Source: Chrysopilus asiliformis (taxonomy: Eukaryota; Arthropoda; Insecta; Diptera; Rhagionidae). Taken from it: a stretch of DNA of 64,000 nt. Below are positions 44,496 to 55,462 of the stretch, piece by piece (positions within the stretch are counted from its first letter, which is position 1; every line of letters begins with the position of its first letter). Location of the stretch: assembly GCA_964034945.1 (NCBI GenBank), contig OZ035960.1:71373652-71437651 (forward strand). Reading direction: 5' to 3'. The translations under genes and the position numbers were made by a program. The notes below the pieces were generated by a model. That model saw only the letters and a program-made list of their open reading frames with translations. It did no database searches and was not told the origin of the DNA.

Positions 44496-45893
44496 CAGAG
44501 CGTGGCGTCATTGGATGCAAGGGATGCATTGCATCCCTTACAAATCTCACAAAAATATTGGTAACTGAGTTTTTAAGTTGAAACATTTTTTTTTTCAAAA
44601 TTCGATCATAATTAAGTTTGAGTTTATTGTTAGAGTTACAGTGCCGTTTGTAGCTTCAGTACGGCACAAAATGCATTTTATCATACAGTCGTGATATATT
44701 CAACCGCGAATGCCTTTAAAAAAAGAGAGAATTTCTTAACTTGCCTGTGAAACTGTGTAGAAGCAGAAATTATTGTTGCATCTATGAGTTTTGTACGAAG
44801 AGAGATGAAACTAAATTTTAGAGATGAAAACCTATGTTAACGACTGGAGAAAAGAGAAAATGTGGATGCAAAATAAAAATTGCTTCCACCTCAAATAATT
44901 TAGCGCTTTTATTTAAATAACTAAAAAACTAAGATCCGTATTTAAAAAGTTTTTTTGGAGGCCATTTAGATGATTTTGTTTTGAGTAATTCTATATCTAA
45001 TATTCATACCTTTTTGAAGAAAAAATACACGGTTTTCGCGTTTAAAAAAACCATTCCAAAAATAAAAATTTCTTTCGGGCGATTATTTGTCTTTTGCCTC
45101 GTAATGTCATATGCAACAGGAATAGGTGAAATAAGCAATTCGAATCGTTGCTTCCGAGTGAAAATAAGTAAAAAAAATGCATTACGGCAAATTGGTAGTA
45201 GCGTTTCTGCATGCGTAGTTGTTTATTTATTAGTTAAATTGTTTATTTATTAGCGTGTCTTTTTATTGTGTGATTTTTGAGATTTCAATAGTTTGGTAAA
45301 AATGGCAGATTGTTGTGTAATCGATAGCTTATTCAAACAATCATTTAGTTCGCGATCTTTTTCAGAAAAACAAAATATTCTTGATCGCGGGAGACAAAAA
45401 CCTTACTTTTTTCGTAGGATAACAACGTTTGGGAATCTGTAGGTTACAGCGATTTAAATAATTTTCATAAAGCTGTTTAATTAGCAATTCTGAGTTAAGA
45501 ACGATCTTGGTGTATCCGGGTTTATGCGGACAATCGTAAATATTTTATTTTAAAACAGTATTTTTTATACAAAAAGATCAATTTACTTTTTCTTTCGATT
45601 CGGATATATAAGTGTCTCGAATTAAAAACAAACACATTATAATTTCGTAGTCTGGGGATCAAAGATCGGATGCATTTTTCATAATCATTTTCATAATCAT
45701 AAAGTACAAGTTATTTTAGTGTTTTGAACTTTTTATTATTTTATTGTCATTCATTTAAGTAGCTAACGAGAGATGTAATTTTGCACAACACAAAAAATAC
45801 CTTTATTAATAACATAAAAACCTTAAGTTGGCAATTAAATTCCAAAAAATTAAAATTTGCATCCCTAGCTTCAAAACTCACGCCACGCCCCGG
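44496..45893. mobile_element. hAT-type non-autonomous element with TTTTCATT duplication
   Basis: Starts CAGAGCGTGGCGTCA and ends with near-inverse TGACGCCACGC-type sequence (as CTCACGCCACGCCCCGG). It is flanked by TTTTCATT at 44,488-44,495 and 45,894-45,901. An 8-bp duplication with CAG...GTGGCG ends is diagnostic of hAT elements. No transposase motif is seen in its 1.4 kb. Confidence 0.85.
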
Positions 45894-45901
45894 TTTTCAT
45901 T

Positions 45902-46062
45902 GTAGGCGGATGCTACAACACCAAGATATTCATCGGGCTGCAGCGAAGGTGAAAAACTTGGAAAAACATCAGCCAGATATTGTAGCAAAAAAAATTGCTA
46001 TCCATGCCTTTACGTCACTCGGGCTTGTGAATCCACAACGTGGGGAAGAACCCACTTTATAA
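45902..46062 (+). pseudogene. Possible terminal exon or unrecognised coding fragment
   Basis: If the hAT element is ignored, the preceding sequence reads CCTTATTTTTCATTGTAG, a good splice-acceptor tract, followed by an open stretch of about 53 codons (HRAAAKVKNLEKHQPDIVAK is its core) that stops at 46,062. An AATAAA polyadenylation signal lies at about 46,115. The product is not recognised. It may be the last exon of a decayed host gene, or chance. Confidence 0.25.
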
Positions 46063-46167
46063 AGCTAGCCGGGTAATAATTCGCAAATGTCACAGAGTAA
46101 GAAAGGTAGACTCAATAAAATTGGTAACATTTTCACTTAAATTGTGTTTGGAGTTTGATTTATATTT

Positions 46168-46500
46168 TCATCTTTTTAGGTCTTTCGCATGGTAAATGCC
46201 AACCTTCTTACCACTACAATCTTCGATCTCGTACATATTCGTCCCCACTACCTTCGAAATTCTGCCCTTGACAAATTTAGGACATAGCTTCGCGTTTAGA
46301 TTTTTTGATTTGTCGCTTAGCACAAAATTTCGACGGTAGATTTCCTGACCGGGTAGAAATGAAATTTTTCGCACTCGTAAGTTATAGTACGAAGATCTTT
46401 TTTCGAATGCCGTATGCATATTTTCTTTAAGTTTTGTCCCTAGCAATTCGATTCGGTGTTGATCAATGCTAACGGTAGTTGGCATGTGTTGAGGACCAAA
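46168..46500 (-). pseudogene. Gypsy 2 integrase C-terminal part
   Basis: A 105-codon frame with SSYYNLRVRKISFLPGQEIY, RRNFVLSD, LCPKFVKGRISKVVGTNMYE and a final HAKDLKR. This is the C-terminal DNA-binding domain of a gypsy integrase, where the YNLR...F..G..V..RNF pattern is typical. Coding similarity starts about four codons before the ATG at 46,485 (GPQH). It is the natural continuation of the integrase frame that breaks off at 49,837; block B lies between. It would help the integrase bind DNA ends. Confidence 0.82.
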
Positions 46501-46959
46501 CTACAAAAGCATTACTTTGTGGAACACTAGTTGAGAAACGTCAAACGTTGGACGTTTTTGCACTTTATTTGCGTTTAACACTTTAATCCGATTTCAAAAT
46601 CACACGAGGGTATTACTTTAATGCCCTTCTTTCACAAAAACCACTTTTAAAACGCGTACACTTTTTCTAAGTACCACTTTTGAAAACCCGATTTCACTTT
46701 TCGCCCGATTTCATCAATATTTTTTTCCTAAGATTCCAGTGAAACCTTTTAAGGCATGATTATTAATAAAAAAAAACCCAGTGAAATCTTATTAAGGCAT
46801 GACATGTTATGTGTGTGTCTGGCATGCAATTTTGATTTTATAAGCGGGTAATTTTGTAAGAAATATTAATAAAATTTGCTATAAGATTTCCGAAATCAAG
46901 AATTTGTATTATTGGAAAAAAAATTTATTATTGGAAAAAATTTATATGGTAAATGGTTG

Positions 46960-47690
46960 TCTTTTTAAAAGCTTTTATTTAGCTTGCCTTCGTGTTTGTT
47001 TGTTTGTCTGTCAGTCAGGTCAAATCTTGCAACCCAATTTTGACCCACTTCCACTTGTCCGATTGACTTGAAATTTTGCACACTTATATAAGTCCGATGA
47101 CAATACAATATTTTCACTACTTCGTCCTTGTACGGATAACAGAAGGTCCTGTAAGGATAACGTGATTATCCTTTTCTCCAAATTTTCCGAAAAAAAATCT
47201 ATTCTGGAGGTTTTTGAGGTCGCTAAATCCGAATCTGCCATTAAAAAGTCTGTAAGGATAACGGAAGGTCCTGTAAAGATAACGTGATTATCCCTGTCTC
47301 CAAATTTTCCGGAAAAAAATCTATTCTGGGGGTTTTTGGGGTCGCTGAATACGATTCTCAAGTTAAAAAGCCTGTAAGGACATCTCAAATGTAAGGATAT
47401 ATATTCGAAGACTAAAAAGAACAAAATAAAAATAATTAAAAAAAATTTTTTTAAAAAAAGCTTTTATTAAAAAAGAATGCACTAAAAAGAAAAAAATAAT
47501 TTTCTGGACGCTGTGTATCACAAATATAAAAGCTTTTAAAAAGCGAGATAAAGCATAAAACAACAATAAAAATTTATCTCGCTTTTAAAAAGCTTTTATA
47601 TTTGTGATACACAGCGTCCAGAAAATTATTTTTTTCTTTTTAGTGCATTCTTTTTTAATAAAAGCTTTTTTTTTAAAAAATTTTTTAAAT
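46960..47690 (-). mobile_element. Palindrome-satellite element, family E, copy 4 (reverse)
   Basis: Minus-strand reading: palindrome 47,459-47,667 (arms as in copy 1), link, two 122-bp units (47,140-47,395), 3' domain at about 47,030-47,140, short microsatellite (CAAA/CAGA, about 46,990-47,020), and the AAATAAAAGCTTTTA end at about 46,966. Confidence 0.75.
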
Positions 47691-48069
47691 TTTTTTTCTT
47701 CTAATTTTTACACGAAAAAAAATTTGGTAACAGACGTCATAAAATTTTGCAGAAAACTAGAAAGAGACAAATATATTATTTTTCAGTGGGAAAGACAGAA
47801 TGCGGACACGGTACTTTTCTAGGAAAACTAGCATAGGGATTTGAATCTTATTTCCTGACCATAACCATGAAATTTTCAAACAATGTGTAGAAATTATTTT
47901 TTGTTCGAATTTCACATTTCAGTCAAAAGCATGTTAAATTGAACAACTTTAAAAAAATACGAGTGTTAAATTCGTTTGGTACTCATAAAATTTCAACAAC
48001 TCTACGCTATATTAGGCAACAATTGATATTTTTTCGTCAAACAGAGATCCAAAAGTCGCTGCCCGTTTT

Positions 48070-48640
48070 GTGCAGCTCCATCTGGATGAGATCAAGGAGT
48101 ATTATGACTCATGGGGCATTGCAATTAATAGTAATAAGTCAAAGCTAATTCACTTTAGAAACGCGTCTGGAAGGGGTCCATCGGGTACTGCCAAAATATG
48201 TATGTTCTAACCTCTCTATCTCTCTGGGTGGTCGAGAACTTCGGCCCAAGGATAAGATTAGATATCTGGGTGTCAATTTTAATAAGCTCTTAAAGTTCAA
48301 TGACCATGTTAAGGAATCCCTAAGAAAAGCAAATAAAGCTTATATGTCTATCGCCTCGTTAATGCATCCGAAAAGCATGCTTTCTCCAATGACAAGGATG
48401 CTCTTATATAAGCAGTTGATAAAACCGATTCTTATTTACTGTTATCGGATTTCAAGCTGTATCAGATAGACTAGGCACTCTACGCATGCGAGGTAAGTAA
48501 AACACATATTCATAGACTTTAAAACCTCCTATGATAGCCTAGTCAGGGTAGAACTTTATAAAGTCATGAGAGATCTCGGTATCCCAAATAAATTGATAAG
48601 ACTGTGTAGGGATCTCTGTCTATGGTGAGAGACATTAGTA
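48070..48640 (+). pseudogene. Non-LTR RT scraps, block B copy
   Basis: Same two RT pieces as in block A, in the same wrong order: the post-catalytic part (48,073-48,466), then the motif A piece (48,503-48,640). This copy has an extra TATG near 48,200 that shifts the frame. Confidence 0.68.
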
Positions 48641-48708
48641 GCGCCGAAAGAGAGAGTGAGATGTCATTACTTTCATAAATTCTAAAAGAGCAAAAAAAAT
48701 CCATATCG

Positions 48709-49836
48709 CACAAAAAAACATTTAAAATGTTAAAATTTTGTGTTGAGAACTGAGCGATGGGGTCTTTTGGTTATATTCAAAATACTTTAATAAAAAAGAG
48801 CCATATCCAGCCATAAGGGTCAGTTGATGACAGTCACTGAGACATGATTGATCTTATCAATTGCCGTGTGCCTGACGATTAGACTTGCGCGACTAAAAAT
48901 ATGAGTTTTGTGTACTTAACATTCGTTTCATAAATTTGTACAAAGATTACCGAATCAAAACTCATTTCACGATTCCTTGACCCAAAAACAACTGTTAGTT
49001 GAAATGTTCATCTATATACTAGAGACCTTATTACGCTTTCTGAGGGGTGCGATTCCGGGTGCTAGGTTTGGCTAGGAACTTTAAATTTGACAAAGAGCTT
49101 TTCTCAAAAAATGAAAACTAAGTTCGTTGATGAGCAAAATTAATCCAACCCTTCTAGAAACTCTCGTTCAAATGAAAATATTTTTGAGATTCTCTGGAAA
49201 ACGGTGAGTAAGGTCAAAAAATTATAAATGCTAGAAAAACTCTTACACAACTCTTCCATCCAACTTAATTAGATTTGACCACTCCTTCTCACGCCTATAA
49301 ATCTGCCTTTTTTTATGGCGATTGCCTAAAGGCCACATTTTAGGATGCAATCAAGCATTTTTAATTTGACCGCAATTCGAAATGAATACCTCTTAATATT
49401 TCTTAAATTTGTCACATAAAAATTGTCCAAGGATGCGTAAGCATCTAAGGAGAAACTAGACCTTTTGAGAATAAATACTCTGTTAAATAAAAAGCTTAAA
49501 ATTTCCTGTACATATAATCGTGAGTGTACTGTACAATACTTTTGATACTACGTACTTCATATAAGAAACCAAAAAGTCTGTAGAGTGGATTGTTGAAAGC
49601 TTTGAGGCTCGTAAGTGTACAAATTTATAAAACGAATGTTAACTACACAAAAGTCATATTTTTAGTCGCGCAGGCACACGGCAATGGATAAGATCAATCA
49701 TGTCTCAGTGACTGTCATCAACTGACCCTTATGGCTGGATATGGCTCTTTTTTATTAAAGTATTTTGAATATAACCAAAAGACCCCATCGCTCAGTTCTC
49801 AACACAAAATTTTAACATTTTAAACGTTTTTTTGTG
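48709..49836. mobile_element. Long-TIR (foldback-like) element, complete, 1,128 bp
   Basis: TIRs of about 235 bp begin CACAAAAAAAC(A/G)TTTAAAATG and are mirrored at the right end. They include GAGCGATGGGGTCTTTTGG and AGACATGATTGATC. The inner roughly 640 bp has no coding capacity. Long TIRs with no transposase suggest a foldback or non-autonomous cut-and-paste element. No target duplication can be read, because its right end coincides with the edge of block B. Confidence 0.8.
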
Positions 49837-50206
49837 CTTAGGAATGTGTAGAAACTCCGAGTCTTCTAGCGATCCTAACTTTCTCGCAACTTCATAACTA
49901 GTTCCGTGTGACATCATGTTACACCCAAACAACGCAAAATACGGAGTTGTTTTGATGGAGGAATGTTGGGATTTGCGTAGCGCCCATTCTATATCGGAAA
50001 GATGGACGTCCCATTCTTTCTGGTTTTCTTTTAAATAGCAGCGAATCGCCGATAAAATTGACTGATTTACGCGTTCGGCGGCATTCGCTTGAGGCGCATA
50101 CACTGCCGTTTTCCAATGTTTAACCCCATATTTAGTAAGAAAGGCTTGGAAATCTTTGCTCACAAATTGTTTGCCGTTATCGGTGTGTATGATTTCCGGT
50201 ACGCCA
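49837..50206 (-). pseudogene. Gypsy 2 integrase, central part
   Basis: The frame includes GVPEIIHTDNGKQFVSKDF (second catalytic Asp) and VYAPQANAAERVNQSIL (catalytic Glu), then YFALFGCNMM and LHIPK, where block B interrupts. The residues before GVPEIIH in this open frame come from the 50,207-51,258 insertion, not from integrase. Confidence 0.87.
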
Positions 50207-51258
50207 CCCAAATAGCATTTTAAGTAGCAATTATGGTGTTTATCCCCATATTTCGTCACCATGCAGATCGCGGCGATAAGCAGTTTATGTCGCAAATACG
50301 TATTTAGTTGTGCGTATGAGACGCGCAACGACACACATAGTGGGGAACACTTTTCTGCGGTTTGCTACGTCGCAATTATAACGACAGGGACGTAATTAGT
50401 TGCCTCATGCGCGAGCGTCATCTGACGGCATTATATCACACAATTACACAAATCATCGAGCGGGTTTTCTTTCTCCCTCGAATGCTTGCTAGTAAACAGA
50501 GATGAACAAATAAAAACGTAAGCAGAAGACGAACGAGAAAAATCTAATGGCGACAAATTAATGGAAACTTTTGTGGAGTGTTATTTTATAATGGACTTTT
50601 CTTCCGGTTGCATGTCGTGATTTTAATTGCCATTAAAATTTTTCGACAATATTGGATCTGAAATTTAAACAGATTTTAATGGGCCATCGAATTATTTTGT
50701 TTTTAATCAAAAATTTCTTTAATTTTATTTTATCGGTAAAATTTTTTTTTCTTTTGCAATGAAATTTTGATGCCAATAAAATTATGCTGTTTCAAAAATG
50801 TATGCTATCCACTTTTTATGCAATATCCTTCAGTCATTCGCCTGAAATAAGAAATTTAATTCTCGAAACGAAATCGTTTCCATCAAATGTCAGTGAGAAA
50901 TATGGCGGCTGAAGGCATCAATTTTTTTTGGTGTTTCTCAGACGGGGAGCTTTAATGAAACTTTAGTGGTAGCAGTTTCGTCACTTTTTCCATCACACGC
51001 TTCTTCAAAATTAAACTGACGTTCAGGCTCCACAGCCAATCACTATTTCGGCCCGAAAACCATCAAATGCTGCTCTATCGCCGCAGGATTTTCATGAAGC
51101 GAATGTTGCCCCAAAGATCGTGCTCGTCACTTCTTTCGCTTCTTTTACGCGGATGTGAATTATAGGTGTAAATTTTTAATCCCGATTGTGTAAATTTCTA
51201 CTCTTTCAAGTCGCAAAGAACAAATCTCATGTTCCCGTACTTTTCGATGCTGTTTGGG
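50207..51258. mobile_element. 1,052-bp insertion in gypsy 2 integrase
   Basis: The ends CCCAAATAGCAT and ATGCTGTTTGGG form 12-bp inverted repeats with one mismatch. It splits the integrase between EIFKKY and GVPEII, and the flanks show a 2-bp CA duplication (TG on the coding strand); removing it restores KYGVPEII in sense. No coding frame is seen inside. The superfamily is unknown. Confidence 0.65.
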
Positions 51259-52186
51259 CATATTTCTTAAAAATTTCGACCTCTAAATACTCGATGATTT
51301 TATCCGAAGTGGCTTGCCTTAGAGCTTTTAGAAATACAAATTTAGTGTGATAATCTAAAACAATGAATATGAATGCATTTCCGATTTTAGATCGCGGGTA
51401 GGGACCTAGGAAGTCTAAATAGAGCTTCTGGAAAGGATGATCAGTAATTATTTCTTTTCCCATACACGGACGAAGTAAACTATTCGGTGGCTTGTTTTGC
51501 TTGCAGTCGGTGCAATTTTGCACGTAATTTCGGACTTCGGTCACCATGTTTGGCCAATAATAATTCTCTCGAATTCGATACAGAGTTTTGGCCATTCCGC
51601 CATGTGCAGCCTGAAATGAATCATGGGCTCGCGAGACCAGCGTATGAGTTAGACCCGATGGTACCCAAAGTTTCCATGAAAACTCCTCGGTTGACACATC
51701 TCCCGAACATGGTATAGTTCGCTTATACACAAAGCCATCCACGACCTTCAAATCGGGTAATCGTTCTTTGTTTTTATCGATTGTATCTAAAAGCTGTAGA
51801 TAATCATCCGATTTGAATTCCGTGGATTCCAAGTCTATGGTTAGAACTTGGTCTTCGACAATACTGTCCATAAAGGCTCGCGAAAGTGTATCCGGTACTA
51901 CATTTTTAGACCCCTTTCTGTGCACGATCTTGAAGCTGAAACTTTGGTGTTTTAAGCTCCATCTAGCTAACCTTCCGCTTAAATCTTTTAGGCCCATAAG
52001 CCATTTTAAATTGGAATTTAAACAGTCAGCGACTTCTGCCAATACTTTCCGGTGGGTTTCGAAGTCCGCTGATACCACTAGTAGGTCATCCAAATAGACG
52101 AAGACATTGTCCCTAAGCCGAGACGGCACCACTTTATCCATAAGCCTACAAAGTCTTTGTGGGCTGTTGCACAAACCAAAACACAT
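51259..52186 (-). pseudogene. Gypsy 2 RT end, RNase H remnant and integrase N-terminal part
   Basis: Opens with FGLCNSPQRLCRLMDKV and the catalytic FVYLDDLLVV box, then jumps at about 52,018 from LAEVADCL to SNLKWLMGLKDLSGRLARW, the very end of RNase H: the RT thumb and most of RNase H are deleted. The integrase follows: zinc-binding HHCC (HDSFQAAHGGM to CTDCKQ) and core start with the first Asp in KLYLDFLGPYPRS. It is cut by the insertion at 51,258. Confidence 0.9.
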
Positions 52187-52195
52187 GACTTTGAA

Positions 52196-52690
52196 TTAGT
52201 AAAGTGGGCATCCCGGGATAGTAAACGCCGTCTTCTCCCTACTCCGTCTCTCCAGCGGAATTTGCCAAAATGCGTCTTTCAAGTCTATACTACTTATAAA
52301 GTGAGTATCTTGAAGACGACTCAGCAACCCATCTATATGAGGGAGTGGATAGGCGTCTTTCACTGTTACGGAGTTGAGCTTTCGAGAGTCAAGACACAGT
52401 CGGTACTTACCTGGTTTCCTGATAAGCACGACTGGTGAGCTCCATGGGCTCTGACTTTCCTCGATAACTCCCAGTGAAATCATTCTATCCAGTTCCTCAT
52501 ATAGATGGACCTGGACCACTGGGGAGACGGGGTAGTGCTTCTGTTTGATAGGAACTGCATCCCCTGTTTCGATCGTATGCTCCTCCATAGACGTGTGACC
52601 TAAGCCAAACTTGGTGGAACATAGAAACTTGTTTTTAATGGTCTCAAGTTTACTTTGCTGTAGAAACGTGAGTACATGAATATCGGAATC
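52196..52690 (-). pseudogene. Gypsy 2 reverse transcriptase, first half
   Basis: RT fingers and palm: SPWSSPVVLIRKPGKYRLCL, then SVTVKDAYPLPHID and the first catalytic Asp in SIDLKDAFWQIPL. It ends at a TAA at 52,196 that stands where Gln is usual (Y-Q-F-K-V-M); the frame continues unbroken after it. Upstream of the ATG at 52,588 the same frame is open to about 52,725 and encodes the protease-RT linker. Confidence 0.9.
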
Positions 52691-52712
52691 ATCGGGTAGC
52701 TCTACTTTTTCA

Positions 52713-53440
52713 TTAACAATGTTTAATGCACTTATAAGCTAAATTAAATACACGCCAGAAGTCTATTCCGAGGTACACATCTTGTTCCAAATTAGGGACT
52801 ATATAAAAAGTTATTGTTTCCGTTTGTGCATTGTAAGTAACCGGAACACGTATTTTACCAACTATCATTTGGCCATTACCATCTGCGGTTCGCACTCGAG
52901 ATTTGTAGTTGATCATGCTAAGATTCAACTCTTTAATAATTTTAGGCCATTTTTCCCTAAGCACGAAATATTAGCGCCACAATCAAGTAAGCCGACTAAC
53001 TCTAAATGTAAAATTTTAATTTTTGCGTAAGGACGCAAATCTGACGAGAGATCTAAAGTCGTGCTAGCAATGGACTTTCTAATATTTTGGCGGTCGAGAA
53101 ATCTTACTCGGGCCTTCGAAGCATTTTTAGATAAGAGATTCGGATACCTTTTGCCAAACTCTTCATCAGGTGTATCAAAAATTCTTTGACGGATAGCTTG
53201 ATATTCGCGCAATCGCACATGGTAAGGCTTAATACTATTTTTAGAATTGAGAATAGGTTCCTCGACATTACTTATAGGGTTAGTGAGTATGATTTTAGGT
53301 GATTGAGGAATATCTAACATTTTCGATTTTGAATTTGGGCTATTATAAGAGGGTTTAGTTATTCCGGGTGAGTTTACGTCTGACGCGAGCATCCCGGCAT
53401 GTTTGCGTCCCGCTTCGAGTTTTCCTTGCACTTTGGGCAA
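52713..53440 (-). pseudogene. Gypsy 2 protease region, frameshifted
   Basis: The first frame (53,440-52,925) has a linker and the aspartic protease active site ELVGLLDCGANISCLG. A 1-nt shift at about 52,940 moves the rest into a second frame (52,964-52,713) with PVTYNAQTETITFYIVPNL and YLGIDFWRVF, the second half of the fold. A further shift near 52,730 leads into the RT frame. The protease would mature the polyprotein. Confidence 0.85.
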
Positions 53441-55002
53441 TTGCGAGGCACCACATTATCGGTGCCACATTTGTAGCAGAATATATTTCGCGGCTCTAAA
53501 CAATCCATGAAAGCATGCCCAGGTTTCTTGCAATTCCAACACTTAAATTCTCTTCTTTCAGCATTGGGAATTGGATTCGACGGTTTGTTGGTCGGCATTC
53601 TGTTAAACGTTTCCATATATGGTTCATTGCCGGAATACTCCTCTTGGTAATCGCTGTAGTTAATCTCATTGACTTTTCGAGCGACAATAGGAATGTTTCG
53701 AGGACGGTTCACATCCATATTTGAAAAGGTATTTTCAGTTGTGCGACAAGCTTCTTTCAACTGATCTAAGGTGTGAATAGTCATCGGATAAACAAACCGT
53801 GTCAACCATGGTTTGAGATTTCGCTTGATCAAGGGTATGAACTCACTATCGCCAACCGGTACTCGCATTCTACTACGAATTCGCAACATTTCCGAGAAAA
53901 ACTCATCAAAACTTTCATGTGCTTGCTGCTTTTTATCCATCATCTTACCGATGATTTCCAAGTCACTTTCTGTGGATTTAAATTGACCTAACAGAGCAGA
54001 GCGTAGTTCGGGCCAAGTATTTAATGGTTTTTGTCCCAAATGCTGCCACAGCCATGTACGCGCATTTCCTTGCAACATCAAATGAAAATTGGCTATGACT
54101 TCATTCCAAGGAGTTGTATAACTGTTTTGTAGGTACTCTACTTGGAATATGAAGTCATCAATGGTCATTTTGTTTGGTGTACCATCAAAGCATATTCCCC
54201 ATTTATCCAACTTTAGCCTATTAAACCTATTGTATCCCGAATCTGAATAATTATTAAATGGGTTTGGAGGACTTATGGATGGTGGCTGATTTTGCTGAAA
54301 TAAGTTTTGATGCAGTTGCATCTGTGCCAGAAAATTTGTTCCATTACCGCCTTCAGTAGTTAATTCAGGATTAACAGCGCCAGGATTAACTTGCCTTGGT
54401 TGAGTGACTTGCGGTTCTGGTCTAATGTTTAAATTTCCCGCCTGGCTAATATGTCCGCTAATTCCCACCTGTGGGATTTGTGTTGGAGGTGGTGTGGAAT
54501 TGTTAGACACTAATTCTTGTCTCAACCCTGCTATGGCATTTTCCACACATAAACGTAATTCATCGCGCAAGGAACTGACAATATTTAACTGAGATCTTTC
54601 GACTTCAGCGTGCATGGATTCTAGCAGAAAGGATTTTATCTGTGTAATTTCCGCCGATATATTACTACTCGTGGGTAGCGCATTTGTTTGACCAATTGCC
54701 GGATTAATAGCACGAACTTCCGGACGGACATCACCCAAACTGTTATTAAAGTTTGATGCTTCCCCTACGGTAGCATTCAGATGAGAAACATATACTGGTT
54801 CTGACTCTACATTTGATTCAACGTTACCCGTACCTGTGACCTGTGCAGGTGCACTTTGGAGAGGAGAACGCATATTCGAAGGATTCCGAGATAAATTTAA
54901 CGATTTACTCATTGACCTAGTGGTCGGCCTATTCTCGTCAAAACTCAAATTTCTTCGCACTTTGACAGCTTTTATAATCTTTTGAGTTTTATTTGTCGAC
55001 AT
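53374..55002 (-). CDS. Gypsy 2 gag (capsid precursor), apparently intact
   Basis: A 542-residue frame from the ATG at 55,002. A basic N-terminus and a long glutamine/asparagine/proline-rich linker come first. A Ty3/gypsy capsid domain follows at about 265-415 (LDKWGICFDGTPNKMTIDDF, then ANFHLMLQGNARTWLWQHL). One CCHC zinc knuckle lies near 510 (CWNCKKPGHAFMDC), and a second cysteine cluster (CYKCGTDN...CPKC) lacks the usual His. It overlaps the pol frame by 67 bp in the -1 frame, the natural layout for gypsy elements using -1 ribosomal frameshifting. It is the only long retroelement gene here without visible damage. Confidence 0.88.
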   Translation of the reverse strand: MSTNKTQKIIKAVKVRRNLSFDENRPTTRSMSKSLNLSRNPSNMRSPLQSAPAQVTGTGNVESNVESEPVYVSHLNATVGEASNFNNSLGDVRPEVRAINPAIGQTNALPTSSNISAEITQIKSFLLESMHAEVERSQLNIVSSLRDELRLCVENAIAGLRQELVSNNSTPPPTQIPQVGISGHISQAGNLNIRPEPQVTQPRQVNPGAVNPELTTEGGNGTNFLAQMQLHQNLFQQNQPPSISPPNPFNNYSDSGYNRFNRLKLDKWGICFDGTPNKMTIDDFIFQVEYLQNSYTTPWNEVIANFHLMLQGNARTWLWQHLGQKPLNTWPELRSALLGQFKSTESDLEIIGKMMDKKQQAHESFDEFFSEMLRIRSRMRVPVGDSEFIPLIKRNLKPWLTRFVYPMTIHTLDQLKEACRTTENTFSNMDVNRPRNIPIVARKVNEINYSDYQEEYSGNEPYMETFNRMPTNKPSNPIPNAERREFKCWNCKKPGHAFMDCLEPRNIFCYKCGTDNVVPRNCPKCKENSKRDANMPGCSRQT

Positions 55003-55462
55003 TCCCTAATAACAAGGCGTTTTCGGATAATTATTTTTTTCAATCGCAATAGTGAAATTAAGTATTAAAATTTTTCTTTATACCAAACTTAGAACAATAA
55101 AAATAAATATATATAGAATAAATACCATAAAATTTTATCAAATCAATCTTGCACACAATTTCAGCAAGAATTCAGAACTTGCATTTAGAACCAATAAATA
55201 AATTCGCACAATATTTATTTGTTTTCTTTCAATATTCATTATCTTACATAACATTAAGGCAAATGCAAAACCGAAGACTTCGGAAGAAATGTCTGGTCCT
55301 GTATTTGGGATCATTAAAAGATTTGAAGGAATGAGGGAAAAAAAAGGATAAAATTAAAAAAACTAATACTGCATAACATCGTTATCGTAGGTACTTTATA
55401 TCTGTACGATCGAACGTTGAAGTAGGCAAACGCGATACCTGGTTTAAAATAACCTTAAGTAC
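55003..55462. other. Gypsy 2 leader or unrelated AT-rich sequence
   Basis: AT-rich, no frame of interest. It is expected to hold the leader and LTR of gypsy 2, but I can find no matching LTR downstream of the integrase, nor a clear primer-binding site. Confidence 0.4.

Larger units (their letters stand above)
46487..49836. repeat. Block B: composite repeat inserted in gypsy 2 integrase
   Basis: About 3.35 kb, the inverted counterpart of block A. Contents from left: about 430 bp non-coding, family E element (reverse), non-LTR RT scraps (plus strand), and a complete long-TIR element. The integrase breaks at LHIPK on the right and resumes at PQHMPT on the left, so the block lies in what was one gene. 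Confidence 0.78.
46168..55002 (-). mobile_element. Ty3/gypsy LTR retrotransposon 2, decayed and split
   Basis: Minus-strand gag, protease, RT, RNase H remnant and integrase lie in order between 55,002 and 46,168, but the integrase is divided by a 1,052-bp element (50,207-51,258) and by block B (46,487-49,836). Lesions include two frameshifts in the protease region, a nonsense codon in RT, and a deletion of the RT thumb and most of RNase H. I found no LTRs, so the outer limits are those of the coding sequence. Confidence 0.85.

Noticed and set aside
44981..45253. 90-codon frame inside the hAT element as its transposase
   Set aside because: None of the hAT catalytic or dimerisation motifs is present, and the length is far below that of a transposase.
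55003..55462. 5' LTR of gypsy 2
   Set aside because: No matching sequence is visible downstream of the integrase end at 46,168, and no TG...CA boundaries with a target duplication were found.
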